Assembly (NCBI RefSeq): GCF_042453785.1
Contig: NC_091674.1
Span: 10,532,001-10,596,000 of the forward strand
Direction of reading: 5' to 3'
Origin: Malus domestica
Taxonomy: Eukaryota; Streptophyta; Magnoliopsida; Rosales; Rosaceae
DNA: 64,000 nucleotides
The notes under the pieces were generated by a model that was not told the origin of the DNA, searched no databases, and saw nothing but the letters and a program-made list of their open reading frames with translations. Positions within the stretch are counted from its first letter, which is position 1, and each line of letters opens with the position of its first letter. A program made the translations under genes and the position numbers. Below, one piece after another: positions 26,301-40,384 of this stretch.

Positions 26301-29300
26301 TCTCTTTCAACTTCATTCTTGTTTTTTCAACATCTTTGCGCAGATTTTCCTTTTCCTTGGCCAAAGAACAAGATGATAAACCTGATATTTCTTTTTCAAG
26401 GACTTGTATATGAGAAATATATTCTCCCTTTTCCAAATCCTGTTGTTCCAACATTTCCTGAAATAATAATCAGAGAAAAGGACTTACTAATGATACTAAT
26501 AATGGTAAGAATATTGCTTTAAAAAATGATAGCGATATAATGCCAACATAAAAACTTACCCTCAAAGACTGTTCGGAATTTTGAGTCTGCAGTTTCAGTT
26601 CTTCTATCTGGTTCTGAAGATCAACTGATTGATTGTACAAAAGGAACTGCATACCATATATTAATACAGTTTTTTAATGTGGTCTGGAAGTAAAAAATTT
26701 CAGGATGTCTCACATAAGTAAAGTTATAACCTAACCTTTTCAGTCTCAAGTCCAGAAACTTTCTGCATCATGTAAGAGTTTAACTTCTCATGGTCACTGA
26801 TAATTGTTTTTTGTTTCAAGGAGAATTCACACATTAAAGACTTGAAATCCTGCATTACAATGAAATCAGGCCATATAATGGTAAAAAAGAATTCAAGAGT
26901 TCACAGAATAAAGACCACAGCAGCTTCAGAAAATAAATCAATATCACCTAAGATAACATCTTGAGACATCTACAAACTATTTCTTTTGACAAGTATTAGA
27001 ATATAAGAAAAGTCATTATAAGATGATGCTTCAGAAATACTCACTAGGAATGTATCGAATAGCACAGAGAAACTCTTAGAGACCTCATCCAAAACTGAAG
27101 ATACACTTTCAATTGCTATTTCTGAGCTTTGAACTTCCAATATTATTTCTTGGACCCCCTTTGCAAGCTCGATCACAAAGTCAGAACTTCCATCCTAGAT
27201 GAAGCTATTGAAAGTTAGCCGCATATACTTTAAAAGAGAACATGTATACTCAACCAAATCTACAGTATGAACACTATACAAGTTTTGAGTAATAGATACT
27301 AATGATCGTCACAGAGATTAACACAAAAGAAGGAGATCGTACATCAACTTTTGTTACAGATTCATTCCAAGTACGTTGATCACGAGCTACCCTGGCCTCC
27401 TCACGTGCAACTTGAAGCTCTTCATAGAGCTGTTTACATTTAAAAAGACATGCCGATTTTAAAATTATGAGACAGAAGGAACATCTTAATAACAGATCTA
27501 AACAATTAGAACAGAGAAATGAGTTCTCTAGATCTTTCTAACCAAGAAACCATGGAGCAGGTAGTGAGCGGGCATATGCACATACATAAAACGGTAACTT
27601 AAAACAGATACAACAATTTGACTTCATGTATTATACCCTACGGCTGAAAGCTCAAAAGATTTGATCATTTTTAAAGGCTGTGTTTTTGAAACAGGCTCTT
27701 GTGAGTCTGACAAGAGAGAATATACAAGGCAGTTTTACCTAAAATACTTTCAGCTGATAGCCTGTCAAATATATATAGCCCTTCACACAGGGAACCCCAC
27801 TCAACTGTAGCTAGTCCATATTGTCATATTGACATGCACACGCGTATAAAGGTATGTAGTATATACAGATATGGAGGCATATTGAGTGGTGGAGAGAGAG
27901 AGAGAGAGAGAGCTATCAAAGGTGCTTTAAGTTCTTAAAATGAACTGAATATGATTTTCTTTTTCTTTTTGTTATTGCAGGTGGGTGGTGCTAATAAGCT
28001 TGAAGCTTAAGTTTGTAGCAGATTAGCGCTAAAATATATATAAAATAAAAATAAAAACCATGCAATTGACTGTCAATGCAATTATTGACATAAACATTTA
28101 AACCTACTAAGATCCCAAAAACTTCCTGAAGAGTAGCTCTCTAAACGAATTGATGAAGCTGCTCATAGATTAAAATCTATTCACACGTTTATATAGAACA
28201 ACTGACTAACATAAACTATGATTACCTCGTCAAACTTCTCCCGGGCACAAATGTTTTGCTCAGTTGCCAGCTCAACCACACTATTCAGATTTTGCTGGCT
28301 TGAAGACTTCTCTGTTTCAAGCATCTTAATCTGCAAGTAAAGAACAGACAAAATGTCAAAACGAATAAAAATTCAATTAGAAAGATACTGAATTATCAGA
28401 AGTTTAACGTGCATAACAGATTAAAAATCAAGGACCCTAGAAAAAAAATTCCGTTTTAAAGAAATAAAGAGCAAGAGAATTACCTGTTCTTGAAGTCGCT
28501 TAATCACAAGAATAACCTCTGGCTCTCTTAAACTACCGTTATTGTCCCCATTAATGGTACCTTTATTGAGGAAAGACTTGGAGTAATCATTATACATTGC
28601 TCCAGATAACATATCAGCCTCAGCGAGCTTCCGTGTCAAGCAATCAATTTGTATCTCACTCAAAGTTCTCTAAATGAGGTAAAGATTAGTATAGAGTGTA
28701 AAAACATTTGATGATGCATTCAGGGGCAGAAACAGTTATATATAGGAACCTGAGTTTCATATTTGATAAGCAAATCTTCGTATTCTGCTTGCAGATCTCC
28801 TAATTCATTGTCCTGTCATACAATGGAGATTAAAATTGTGGGTTGCCTAAGGTTCAGTATGGCAAAATGTAATAGAAATGGTACAAACCAAGGGTAAGCT
28901 TTTCGTCCTGGGTGGCACTTTTCTCCTATTAGTAACATGTAACAAAGCACATGGATCAGGAAGAGCACAGTCCTCCAACATGATACAATTACTTTCTTCG
29001 TCTTCTTTGCAAGACTCATTCTCAGAAACTTCAATCTCATGCACCAGTTCTTCAAAAGGAAGAAGTGGTCCGATGTCACGCTTCAGTCTCATAGGTTTTG
29101 CAGCAGATGCCTTCGACTGGATGGTGGATGGCACCTGAAATGCAGGAAAGTAATTATAATAATAAATTAAATATAGCTTAAACTTATCGCACAACCGGAT
29201 GATAGACATGTTCAGAAAATTCAGGGACCACATCAACACAGATAACAAAAGCACGTGAGATGTATTTGGAGCAGCCTGTCTCTTATCCTAATCCAGATTA

Positions 29301-32300
29301 GGCAATATAAGTCACAAATAAAAACTAAACAAGTTTTTACAATGGAATCCAGCCAGATGATAGATATGCATAGCGTTATATGAAAGTATTACCTTATTCT
29401 GACTAAGGAATGTCACAAAAGTATTTTAAATTCTACTTTGTATGAGGAAAAGGTTCAACTCCACAAACTGTGATGTTCACTCCTTAAGATTGACTGCAGA
29501 TTCTTTTCCTAATTTCCAGCTCTATTTGGGGCCATATCCATCACATGCCATCACTTTTCTAGATGGTAACACTTTCTCCTGTTTCCTATGAAAGAGTTTG
29601 GAAGATTATGCTGGAAATAGAGGGGAGGAAATATCTTTTTAGGCTTCAGTATGTTCTGTATCACTTGATGCATATGAGGATGTTTCTGCTGTAGTTAGAT
29701 GTTGAAGCTTGAAACAGGGTGGTTAGATCTTAGATTCAGTGGGCCATCTTGTCCAATCTTTTGTGTAATCTCCTTTTCCTTTACCAAAACATATTTCCTA
29801 TCAAAATTAAGAAATTTCCACAGCTGTATTATTTGGGGAAGATTAAAATTTCCATGATTGCACATTGGTGGTGAAAATCTTGGTAGATAAGCTTTGCATT
29901 GATTTGTTCAGTATAAAATGCAAATAAAATTACACTTCCAGTAAGTACCACCAACAGTGTCCAGTTTTTACTTATTTTGCATTCTGCAATAAACTAAACA
30001 CACAATAAGCAACACAGGGCAAGAATAAATCTTTCATGAATGTATTAAAAATTGGTATTTGTAATCAAATTTAACATGAGAATTAATAATCATATACACT
30101 TAGTAAGAATAAAGTATTACCTCTCCCAAAGTCTCCCTTGCAAGTTTACCTGGACACCAAGTATCACGCCTCTTCTCCTGCAGAAACCAACTGGAAAACT
30201 TTACTAGAACCAGAGAGAAGGAGAACAAAAGATAGATAGACAGACAAACAGGGAGGGACAAGTTATAGATGTACACATGGTCCGGATACTGTCACCTTCA
30301 GTAACGGGAAAGCCGGAAAGGGCCTAAAACAAATTTTTCAAAGAAAAGTCACATAACCTGAGTTCCACTGAAACACAAGGAAATCTATTGGAAAATCTCC
30401 TAATTTAGCTACTTATATGCTGCAGGATTGCCCAGATTATGCATCACCATGACTTGTATAATTGTATTTCCACTAAAAAAATAGTATTTAATCGTCATTG
30501 GTTACTTGACCCGTATAACTTCTTTTGCACAGCATTTCCTCCTCACACATGGGACTAATGTACATAACAAAGGTTATCTACATACATACCTGCCCAAAGA
30601 AGTAAAGGATCAAAGATAATGACTGATACAATCTTCTTTTTCTGTTCCATTGCTTGAGGGTTATTTATTTTTCCAGGACTGCTTTTTACCAATTAAACCC
30701 TTTTCCAGCAGAGCTAGTAACAAAATCAGTTCCTCCATCTCAAAGTCATGTAAGTTCCTTCTGAATGATGAATCCCAACTAAATTGAATTGTTAGGACCT
30801 ATTTGATCCCAACAATTGTTGAGATTGTTTGACAGATTCCAATGCCTCTGAACTCATAAACTGATCTGTCAACACTTCCTCCCGAAACCTGACCCTTTCT
30901 CCCGAAACCTGACCCTTTCTCCATCCTTAACATCAATTTACAGGGCACTCTGAAAAACTACCACAACCTGGTGAAAAATGTTTTTTCTGTTGGGTTTTTT
31001 CCAGCCCATGATAAGTTGTCCTACGTCTATAAGGAATTATAGTCTTAGAGGATTAAATTGTTTTCCCAATTGGAGTTGTTTTCTCAATAGGAGAAGGATT
31101 CATAACTAGATTCCAATTAGGATTAATAATCCTTATTGAAGAAGACCTTTATTATGTCTATATAAAGGGTACTAGTTTTGAATTGGAGGGAGCAAAACAA
31201 TAAATTGTATACCACTCAAGGGATTAGAGTGAGAGAATATTGTAAAGTGTGTGCGAGAGAAAAGAAAAGAAAAGAGAGAGTGTATTTCTTGTTCTTGTTC
31301 TTTCAGGTTTTTCGTCAAGTCCTAGTTCTAGAGATTTGGCAAGATTATTGGTTGTACTCATTATTGATATAGTGAAAGATTGTTGTTGCTGTCCCATGGA
31401 CATAGGCACACATTGCCGAACCACGTAAATTCTTGGTGTTATTTATCTTGGTTATTTGTTTTTCGATTTCCGGAGTTTGTTCTATTTTTCTCATTCTTAA
31501 ACTCGATATTCTCAACATTTTCATGCTTACGACTTGACCCACAACTGTGTCCCATCCATTTCCTTGGATTCCATCCCACATACCCTACCCCTCCACCCAT
31601 CCCCATTACCGAACAATGCTTTGTTTATTTATTTATTTCTGTTTTGGTTACCTCTCCCTAATCCCCCTGTCTTTGTATATGAAGATTAACTAATCTTATC
31701 TCATTGACAACGATACATTATAACATCAAGCATATATTTTGTGTTTATAGATAACGGAAGTTTGAACTTTGAAGCTGTTATTCTCATTTTCATAACAATA
31801 AAATTAGGAAACAAAACATATATATGGACATCAAAACTCATTATACAGAAGTTGGAAATGAAAGATAATTAATCATCATGCAAACCTTTTTCAAGCGGTC
31901 GCGATTCTCATCTCTATTTGAATACAACACCATTGAACTCAGGTTCTCAATTTTCTTAGCTTGTTGTTGCACCATCTTCTCTCTTTCTGCTTGGGCTTTC
32001 TTTTCCTCCTCCAACTCCAAAGCTATACGCTCCCTCTCTAACTCAGTCTGCACAGAAAGTATGCATATTCCAGAATACACTTGCATTCAACTAATTACAC
32101 TAAACATAAAGTGTATATTTCCAAACCTGCAATAACGTATTTCGCAGATTGAGGATTTCCTCTGCCCAATGTTCTGAATGAGATTCCTGAAACATGCCGA
32201 ATATTTAAATTCCTTTATTTTACGTTGACAATCTATATTTATAATGATTATCATACATGAGTGACGACAACTAAAATAAAAGAAAAATCAACCTGCAATT

Positions 32301-35300
32301 TCGCTCGAAGCTCCTCAATTTCTTTCTTTTGACGCTTGAGAAGAGCAGCATCTGTTAGAATCTGCCAGGAAGGACATACGTTGAAATAATAACAATTAAA
32401 ACATATGATAGACATAAAAGAACAATTCCTATTTCCAACAGATACAAACTTAGGAGAATCTGAAAGTGAACATTCAAAATTAACCCAAGGAAGATTGCAA
32501 CAAATAAAGTGAGTAGAAAACCTCATTGACATGAGCACAATTCGTGACACGTAATGCTCTACTTGCAAATTGGAGACTGCTTTTAGTCTCATCTGCATGA
32601 ATCTGACATAAAACAAAGGTATGAGAAACCAAGAAGAACACACAAATGTAATATTGAAAAGTTAAAAGAAAATTCATCCCACAAAACGCACATTATTTGG
32701 TCTGAAAACAGATTCAAAGAACCGACCATAGAAAGGAAGTAGCCAGACATCCAGATATACAAAAACATATCCACATATGCAAATTTTTACATATCCAAGC
32801 AATGTGCAAAAAGGGGCAGATCTGGAACTCACTTGACCTTACACTGCCATATGCTTTAGGACTGTAGTGGTGGTTGGTTCTGGTTTCTGGGGTTGGTTGG
32901 GTTATTCCTCAGTCACCCTTGGATATTCTTGGTGAAATGTTTAAGACTTCTGGGGTTGAAAGGAAAGAAAGAATATAGTGGAACTGTATTTTGGTAGTTT
33001 TGTCAGACAGAAATACAAACTTTGGGATGAAAGAAAGAATTGTAGGGAAAAAGCAAAGTCACATTTGGGGTACATATGAGTAGGTTTTTTTATTTAGATG
33101 ACAGAGTTATAGTTTGGTTTTGTTTTTTCTATGAAATTATCACAATGATGGTGACCTGGGTGCACAGAGTCTTGTTTCTTGTATTTTGATTGCTATTAAT
33201 AAAGCTTGGTTCCCACTAAAAAGGACTATAGGAAACATTACTTGTGCAAGCGTGATGTTGCATATTATAGCTGTGTTTGCATTTCCACCCAAAGCAGGTT
33301 GCAATATGCGCGTAAGTTTGCTATCTCGATATGGGACATGTCCCCTGCATCATATATTGAGGAAGGTCAATCTATGTATAGAGATATATACACTTATGAT
33401 CCAACAAATGCAGAACCTACCCTTGACTCTCAGCACCTTCACTCAGTTTTTTAATGACAGTTCCCAAAGTCATAAGGCTTTTATTGATATGGGAACCCTC
33501 TTTGAGCCGAACACCTTCTGCACCAGTTTTTGCAGCACGTTCTGAACCAGCTAGGTCCACTAAATTCTAGAAACAAAAGAATATTTATGAAAATTAGAAA
33601 TAGAACAAAAGAAAGCATTTGATCCATAATAAAATAGGAGGAAAGGAAAAAAGAAAGATATACTGATTTTGACAGAAACATACCAGAACTGAAACACGGA
33701 CCGCATCACAAGAATTAGCAATATCTTCACCTTCATGTTTATCTCGGCTTTCAATTATCTATTTAAAGCATAATAATAATAACCATGAGCCACATAAGAT
33801 GTATAATCTAAATGACAATCAACAATGGTAAGAATGTAGAAGTATACCATGCGGAAAATAGTGTGGGACCTACTACTGTACAGATTCATATTTGTCTCTC
33901 CGATATGCCGATGAGCTGAAATTTAAAAAAATAAAAGCGTCAAAATAGTTTCAAATGGCTGATATATTTAATAGATAGTGCACACAAAAACTAGGGCAAC
34001 CCATAGCTCCTTTGTTTCAGGTGAAAGGGAGGGATTGAGAGTGTGCGGTGTTTTATGGAGAGTGTCTCTACATGTATGGCTGTGTGTGTGAAGGTGTGAG
34101 ACTGAGTCAAAGACAAGCCTAAAGATTGTATTGATAGAAGTTCAGAGAGACAAAGAATTCGAAGAAAAGAAAAAGCCGAGAGATGGAATGATTTTGGAAA
34201 CTAACTACAGTACTTGCAGTTCATACATTCTTTAATCCTAATTGCATACCAAACAGAAGTACAAAAGTGATAGCTAATCCGTTTAGGGAGAACTTAATAA
34301 CTCTTGAAAAGTACTTTAATACAGATGAATACATATGAAACTGTAAAAAGTAATTACACTCTCCAAACTCCATGAGATCAAGGACTTGCTCTGGAGAGGC
34401 AACAATTTCTTCTCGCAATCCAGCAACATATATCCCTCGCTGTATTCATAAAAGGAAACGGAACTTTCAGTTACTTAAGTACCGATAAACTATCATAATA
34501 ATTACCATATAGTAAATTCAATACCTCTAGACTTTCATGAATTTGCAACTTTCGATGCTCAGGAGCCAACAAATCATTTATGTCCTCATTATAGATCTCC
34601 ATATAAGACATTCGTAATAGGAATTCCCGATCCACATCCTGAAATCAAGAAATAACTTGAAGTGTACAAGTCTCAGCTACAAAAACGATAACGAAATCGC
34701 AGTTTGATTGACCTAAGTATGCCAATTACCAAAGTGTATTAATGAATATTACTAGAAGTGTGCACAACAGTTTTCTGCAGCCAAGAACTGAAATGATAAG
34801 ATAATTTCTAGGCATATAAAACGTAATCATATAAGTTTGAACGAACATTTTAAGCGTTAGAACTCGCACCTTGTTTGGTCAGAGAAATTTTAGATATTAA
34901 TTACTTTGCAATTTACAGTGTTACCAATAATTCATACCAAATTACACATTTGACAATCCAACCAAAGTACCTCTTGAATAATGTCGAACATATCGCGCAC
35001 TGCAAGAGGAATCACCCCCGGTTCAGTAGCCGAGCCTCGAATGGTGTGAGTTTTCCCACTGTTAGTTTGCCCATATGCAAACACGGTTCCTACAAACAAA
35101 TAAGCAAAAAGGGAAAAAAAATTAAGTGAAAATTCAAAATAAATAAATAAAAATACCATTATTTAAATTGGGAATATTGAAGGTACCATTGAAGCCGCGA
35201 ACCGCGGCGGCGACTATATCTTTGGTTTTTGATTCATAGACCTCGAAGGTCTTACAATCTTCACCGAAAATTCGATCTACAAACCCAAACCCAAACAAAA

Positions 35301-35507
35301 CAAATCTATGTAAATTGGAGAAAGAGAAGACATCTAACCCAGGAAATTGAAAAGTTCAGAGGAGAGAGAGAGGATTGAGTTGGTACCGAATTCGAACTTG
35401 GAGTAGTTGGGGATGGCGATGGAGTTGCCGGAGATGCGCCAAGGGCTGGTCTTGGCGTCTTCGGCTGAGAGCGGCCGAGCACGCACAGTGACGTGAATTC
35501 TCTCCAT
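20815..35507 (-). CDS. KIN7O: CENP-E-like kinesin motor, KIN7O type, 33 exons, 1320 aa
   Basis: A microtubule motor of the kinesin-7 family, related to Arabidopsis At3g10180, and expected to act in cell division. Exons (minus): 35507-35387, 35276-35187, 35089-34971, 34638-34525, 34439-34358, 33915-33848, 33758-33684, 33566-33421, 33344-33242, 32602-32522, 32361-32293, 32186-32127, 32047-31886, 30177-30121, 29134-28889, 28812-28750, 28669-28484, 28330-28226, 27429-27343, 27194-27045, 26849-26736, 26646-26560, 26457-26254, 26168-25986, 25654-25448, 25315-25226, 25097-24957, 24532-24438, 23643-23565, 22863-22717, 22577-22458, 22376-22305, 21054-20815. The N-terminal motor has P-loop GQTNSGKT (77-84), switch I NLYSSRSH (186-193) and switch [10 protein letters not shown] (225-232). 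The motor ends near residue 333 ([12 protein letters not shown]). The remaining roughly 980 residues are almost continuous heptad-rich coiled coil (for example [18 protein letters not shown]). All phases close, so the gene looks intact. Its introns have accumulated a solo LTR, a GCC-rich repeat and microsatellites. Confidence 0.95.
22935..23515. repeat. GCCTAGGC-rich repeat in a kinesin intron
   Basis: The left end reads AAAAGGCTCGCCTCAGGGCG and the right end GCCTCGCCCACGCCTTACGC TTTTAA, so both ends carry GCC/GGC-rich sequence that is roughly complementary, with an AT-rich core holding a microsatellite. This type of GCCT/AGGC repeat is common in plant introns and probably is a MITE. I could not find a convincing target duplication. 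A weaker, similar sequence lies at 62390-62840. Confidence 0.5.
23250..23300. repeat. Long AT microsatellite in a kinesin intron
   Basis: About 25 uninterrupted TA units followed by degenerate ATATGT repeats. It lies within the GCC-rich repeat. Confidence 0.95.
24324..24350. repeat. GA microsatellite in a kinesin intron
   Basis: An uninterrupted AG run. Another shorter one is at 27892-27912, also in a kinesin intron. Confidence 0.92.
27892..27912. repeat. GA microsatellite in a kinesin intron
   Basis: An uninterrupted AG run of about ten units in the intron between exons 18 and 19. Confidence 0.9.
30988..31517 (+). mobile_element. Copia-type solo LTR, 530 bp, in kinesin intron 13
   Basis: It starts TGTTGGGTTTTTTCC and ends GATATTCTCAACA, and is flanked by a perfect 5-bp duplication TTTTC (30983-30987 and 31518-31522). 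Inside are a TATA box (CTATATAAAGGG, about 31158-31169) and the phrase CATTGCCGAACCACGTAAAT, which belongs to the downstream part of many plant copia LTRs. No internal region exists, so it is a solo LTR. Its promoter points opposite to kinesin transcription. Confidence 0.88.
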
Positions 35508-36289
35508 TCTCTCTGGCTCTGCAGAATTAGGTGGCGGTTTGCTGCAATTATGGCGGTTTTCAAATGCTCATTTGGGTTTTGCTTTTGGGTGCTCTGGCTG
35601 TTTTTTCCCGCCTCTGTGTGCTTTGGAAGTGGGAGAAGACAACGCTGCTAAATTACGGAAATAGGCTTCTCGAAAAGCATTCGCTAGAAATAAACAAAAA
35701 AAAATTAGCTCAGTTCCTAGCTTACAAGAGATTTTTCAGTGTGATCGACACACGAGGTAGTATATCACGTGTCACTAATTATACAAATGGTCGAATTTGT
35801 GTGTTAAAAATTTAATAACTTAAAATATAAAATTTTCCACCACTTACATAAAAACACGTGGTGTACCATCCGTGTTCCCGTTACAATGAAAAATTTATCC
35901 TAGCTCACAGCTCACATAGGGTTTTAGATACTTTACGGTATGAGGCGTGCTAGTGCATATTGTTGTGGGAAGATTGAGCAAATTCAAAATCACTAATGAA
36001 CAACTATCCAAACAAAATAGAAACAAAATGGTAATTATACATGTTTTAAATGAATCTTCGTCGAGTCTCGAATGTGTGAAATGTCCAAAATGCCTTTAGA
36101 TGGGTAAGTGTTGCCTTCGGCTAACCCTTGAGCTTGTGACACATGTGATATATTATTTTAGTGTATTCTTGTAGTACTCGTCAACATGAACGTGTGAGTT
36201 CAAGTGAAACATAATTTAAAGTTAAAATGAAGATTCCACATAACGTTAGAGTTCAAAAGCATTATTAATTCATGATATTTCTTAACATT
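35508..36289. other. Kinesin promoter and upstream intergenic DNA
   Basis: The kinesin promoter must lie immediately right of 35507, but I saw no clear TATA box. Around 36065 the words GAAATGTCCAAAATGCC may already belong to the old LTR described next. No gene is present. Confidence 0.4.
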
Positions 36290-37287
36290 TCCATTACTAT
36301 TTTATTATGTTGGGTTTTGGGTCCACTTGGACCCACTCTCTCAGTTCTCCTTGCACTCACTCAATTCATCTCCCTTCCTCACTCAGTTTCACACTTTCCT
36401 CTCCCTTTCATTGTTCTCACTTTCTTCTTCCTCCTCCAACATACACACAAGGACGACAATGGCGACACCACCACTAATTCTCTAACAAACTAATACCATA
36501 CAGCATCATCATTACATTCCTCCTATCACCTCGAACTCATTGAGTTGGGCGAGACTCCCACCACCACCAATCCACTCATCATTATCCCTAGCTTCAAATT
36601 CGAACCTTGCAAGCTCGAATATGCCTTGGATTCGAAGAAACCCAAGAGCCCAATTTTTCATACCATTTCTAGCCACCGTTTAAACTCCCAATAGGTAAAA
36701 TCTCATTCATGGTTGTTCAAGCTTCATTTTGACATATTGTACATGAAAAATGGTTGAGTTTTGAGCTTGTTTTGGCCCTATGAAACTTCATAGCCAAAAA
36801 CCCAGATTGTGGCAAAATTTCGACCCATGCACGGTTAGCTGCAGCAACCAGAGTCCCCTGAATATTCCTTGGTGGCGACCGAATATTCTATCCACGTGAC
36901 CCAAACTTGGAACATTTCGGTCAACGTCGAGGGAATATTCCACCCTCATCGTGTGGATGTGGAGACTCATAAGGTGTAATCTGTGAGTGGACTTTTGCTT
37001 TTAAACTATATTATATATTTTCCGAAACTGGTTTTACGTGATGCTTTTATATCATGCCTTACTTTTACACATATTATGCAAATGTTTATTGTGATGATGA
37101 TGATCTGATTTTTTATTTTTGAGAACCTTTCTTGGGAAACGTTTTACTATCGTGTATTACTTTTAGGAATTGCAATGGTTATTATGATTTGTAACGCTTG
37201 TGATTTGAGACATTATTCATGACATGTTTTCATATGACTTATCCGCTCATCATGTATGCTTACATATGAAAGATAATTTGATATGTT

Positions 37288-37663
37288 TGTAAACTCAACT
37301 CAATAATGAGAGAGCCGGATTCCATTAACATTTATAGGAATATAAAACTAATCAATACAGGATTAAGATATTAGAATACATTCATAATTACACAAGAACT
37401 AGAAGCAGACTGAACAAATTAGGACTAGGACTAGGACTTGTCTTCTCCAAGCGTGTCCTATGTGTTGTCCTTGTTAGAATAGGACTGTGACTCAGCAGAA
37501 TCAATCAAAACTAATGTTGGTTTATCAACACGGTGTCTATAGTATTGTCTGGGGTCAAAACTAACTTCACGAGTACGTTCACATGCACCATTATGTTCGC
37601 ATTGGATCCATTGTTGGTGCCAGCATGTACTGGTTTGCAATAGGCAACTAGAACTCATATGTG
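37288..37663. mobile_element. Unclassified insertion, possibly a truncated LTR element
   Basis: The sequence interrupts the old LTR. Part of it (37288-37530) reads TGTAAACTC...TTTATCAACA, that is TG...CA ends of LTR type. The whole block may be bounded by a 6-bp repeat, ATATGT, at 37281-37286 and 37658-37663. A minus-strand frame (37682-37458) of 74 codons runs through it without a recognisable domain. The class and ends are uncertain. Confidence 0.35.
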
Positions 37664-37805
37664 ATGCGTTTTGCGCCATCATGTGTAGATTTATACACCC
37701 AACATGTTCATGTCAGAACATCTCTACGTGAGCTTGTGTATTTATCTAATGAGCATAACATGTCTGTTTTGTTGATGATTTGTAATTTACCTGCTTACTT
37801 GGAAG

Positions 37806-38906
37806 TAGGGATGAGCAACGGTTATAACAGGCGGGTAACCGTGGTTATTTAGCCATAACCGTTTACCAGTTGGGTAATTGCATAAACGGTAATACTCATA
37901 CCCATAACCGTTTATAAATGGTTAACCATAATCATAACCATGTACTCATTTAACCATAATCATTTACCCGTTTACCCGTTTTTGAACATGTTTATCATTT
38001 TTTTACCCATTTACCATTTTTTTACTCTTCTACATGTTTTTTTAACAACTTGAAAATTACAAAAGAAAAATTTGTTATAATTTTCGTTTTCTAACAATTA
38101 AACACCGTTATAGATACATTTTAGCATGCATTTCCCTATTTTAATCATTTAAGTCCTCATACAATTCCAATAGTGGACGAGATGATGACTAATAGTGTGA
38201 AAAAAAATTCCAGGCTTTTAGCGTCCCTATATCATCTTTCAATCACGAAGAATGAATTACATAGCAGCTCAAGAAGAATTTGATTTCCTAAAAGCAATAA
38301 GTTCACACACACCTCTCTAATGGATTCATTTGCATATAGGCAAAAACCAAGGAAACTATCTTATAAGCATTCATAAACAAATAAATTAATAATTAATCAG
38401 TTAAGTATGAAATCGGAAGGGTAAAACGCACCTTGAGGGGCGAGGAGAGAGAGATGAGCGGCAGAGATGAGAAAGGGCGGCGAGGAGAGATAGATGAGCG
38501 ACGAAGATGAGAGAGAGATGAGCGGCGAGGAAAGAGAGATGAGCGGCGTAGATGAGAGAGGGCGGCAATGAGAGATAGATAATCGACGGAGATGAGAGAG
38601 ATGACAGCGATGAGGGAGAGATGAGCGGGGGATGGGGCGTTTATGACTCTGAGTCTGGCAGAAAGATTGAAAATTTAGGGTTTTTAATTTTTTTTTTTAA
38701 TTTTACATATATTATATTAAATGGGTAAATGGATACTCGTTATAACTGCGGGTAATACCCATAAGCGTCCATTTAAATTTCACGGATAAACAGTTATACC
38801 CATAACCATTTGTTTGTCTAAACGGTTGCCCATAATCGTAACTGTGAACTTTAAATGGGCGGGTAACCTCGGTTACCCAAACCCATGGGTATTTTGCCCA
38901 TCCTCA
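37806..38906. mobile_element. Non-autonomous hAT element, 1101 bp (copy 2)
   Basis: It is flanked by a perfect 8-bp duplication CTTGGAAG (37798-37805 and 38907-38914). The ends, TAGGGATGAGCAA and on the other strand TGAGGATGGGCAA, match copy 1 at 11633-12521, and the same CCATAACCG/CGGTTA subterminal words fill both ends. The interior differs from copy 1: it carries a tandem array of GATGAGCGGCGAGGAGAGA-like units at about 38430-38640. No transposase is encoded. Confidence 0.9.
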
Positions 38907-40384
38907 CTTGGAAGATCAGTTTTTCACTGATACCATGATGTTTTTCTACTTATTACTGTTTACAACAATATATTTGGGATTTTCGTGATTTATAATTGTC
39001 AGTTCTTCATAATGAATAATTAATTTGTGCTATTACCTTGGTTTTTCATACTTATGATGTAGTATGATTTTGTTCATTATACTGATTTTTTACAATGAGG
39101 TGGTATGTTCGAAAGAGTAAATGATTTTTAGAAATCTTTATTTTTTATTCACTCACACTTTGTTTTGCGCCCCTTTAAGATTTAGTAGGCTTTGGAGCTC
39201 TTGATGTCGATACATAGTGGCATAATCTTCTCGATCATCGTTGTAGGGATTATTCGTAGTAATTTAGTAATTTAGTAATTAATATATTCGTATGTGTTAT
39301 TTTGTATACTTCCGTTGTAGGCATTTAGATGTTATAGTTTCTAGTATATGCATTAATTAAAGGGAAATACCCCAAAATGGCACATTTTCTTAATCTTGGG
39401 ACAAAAATAGGATTTTTTAAATATGCACAGAGCATGCACACGCCATGCACATTCGCTGGACAGAAATAGGTTTTTCTTACACCTTGAAATGACCTAATGC
39501 CCTCGTATTATTTCATCACATTTTTTGGTTTCTCTCTCTCTACTCTCTCTTTGCTAAAGAACCCTAATGATGCATTCACCCTTTTAAACCCACCTCACCA
39601 ATGGCAACCCTTTCTCTCTCACTGATGGCCATCATTTCAACAGTCTCTTCTCTCATCTGTTTTCTAACTGGTGACTCAAGATTCAGATCACATCTAACTT
39701 TTAGGTGGCAATACAATTCTCAACTCACAATCCCAAAAGCTTGGTGTGTAATGGATAATAATTCATCCACCAAAGATCTCATAAAGGTCGCAGGTGGGAT
39801 TGGATGAATCAACATGAGTCAAAGCCCAATACGACGCGGGTTTCTTTACAATATTTGGGGAATAATGTTTTTAATTTTTTAAAGGTTTGTTATGGGTTTT
39901 GATTTCGAAGTACAATATTTATGAGTATTGTGTTCATATGTTTTATGGCTACTGGGTTTTTTGACTTTACTTGTATTTTGTGAGTTCGTGGGTTCTATGG
40001 CTGGGGTCAAATATTTCTTGGCTTTGGCTTTAATTTTTTTAGAAAACTATACACTATATGCACACAAGATGCATAAAGGAGGTCATTTGGGTTTGTGCTC
40101 AATTATTGTATTCTAATTTTGACGTAATGTGATGAACAATGACACATAATCATGTCTTACACGATTCGAACCTGCGACATCGAGTTTTTGAGACTTAGGC
40201 ATGCTTTGTTCACACTTTGTGTTATGCATCTTTTCATTTAAGAAAGCAAACATTGTTAATGATACCAAAAGCTTCTCCCTTTTTCATTTACTAACAAAAA
40301 GTACATGACAACTAAATTTGAAGAAAAATAAAGGAAAAGAAACAAACCTAGTCCATATTAAAACCATTTAACATATCACAAAAA

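Noticed and set aside
36272..36493. Hydrophobic 73-codon frame as a membrane protein gene
   Set aside because: It is the CT-rich tract of the old LTR read in a Leu/Phe/Ser frame.
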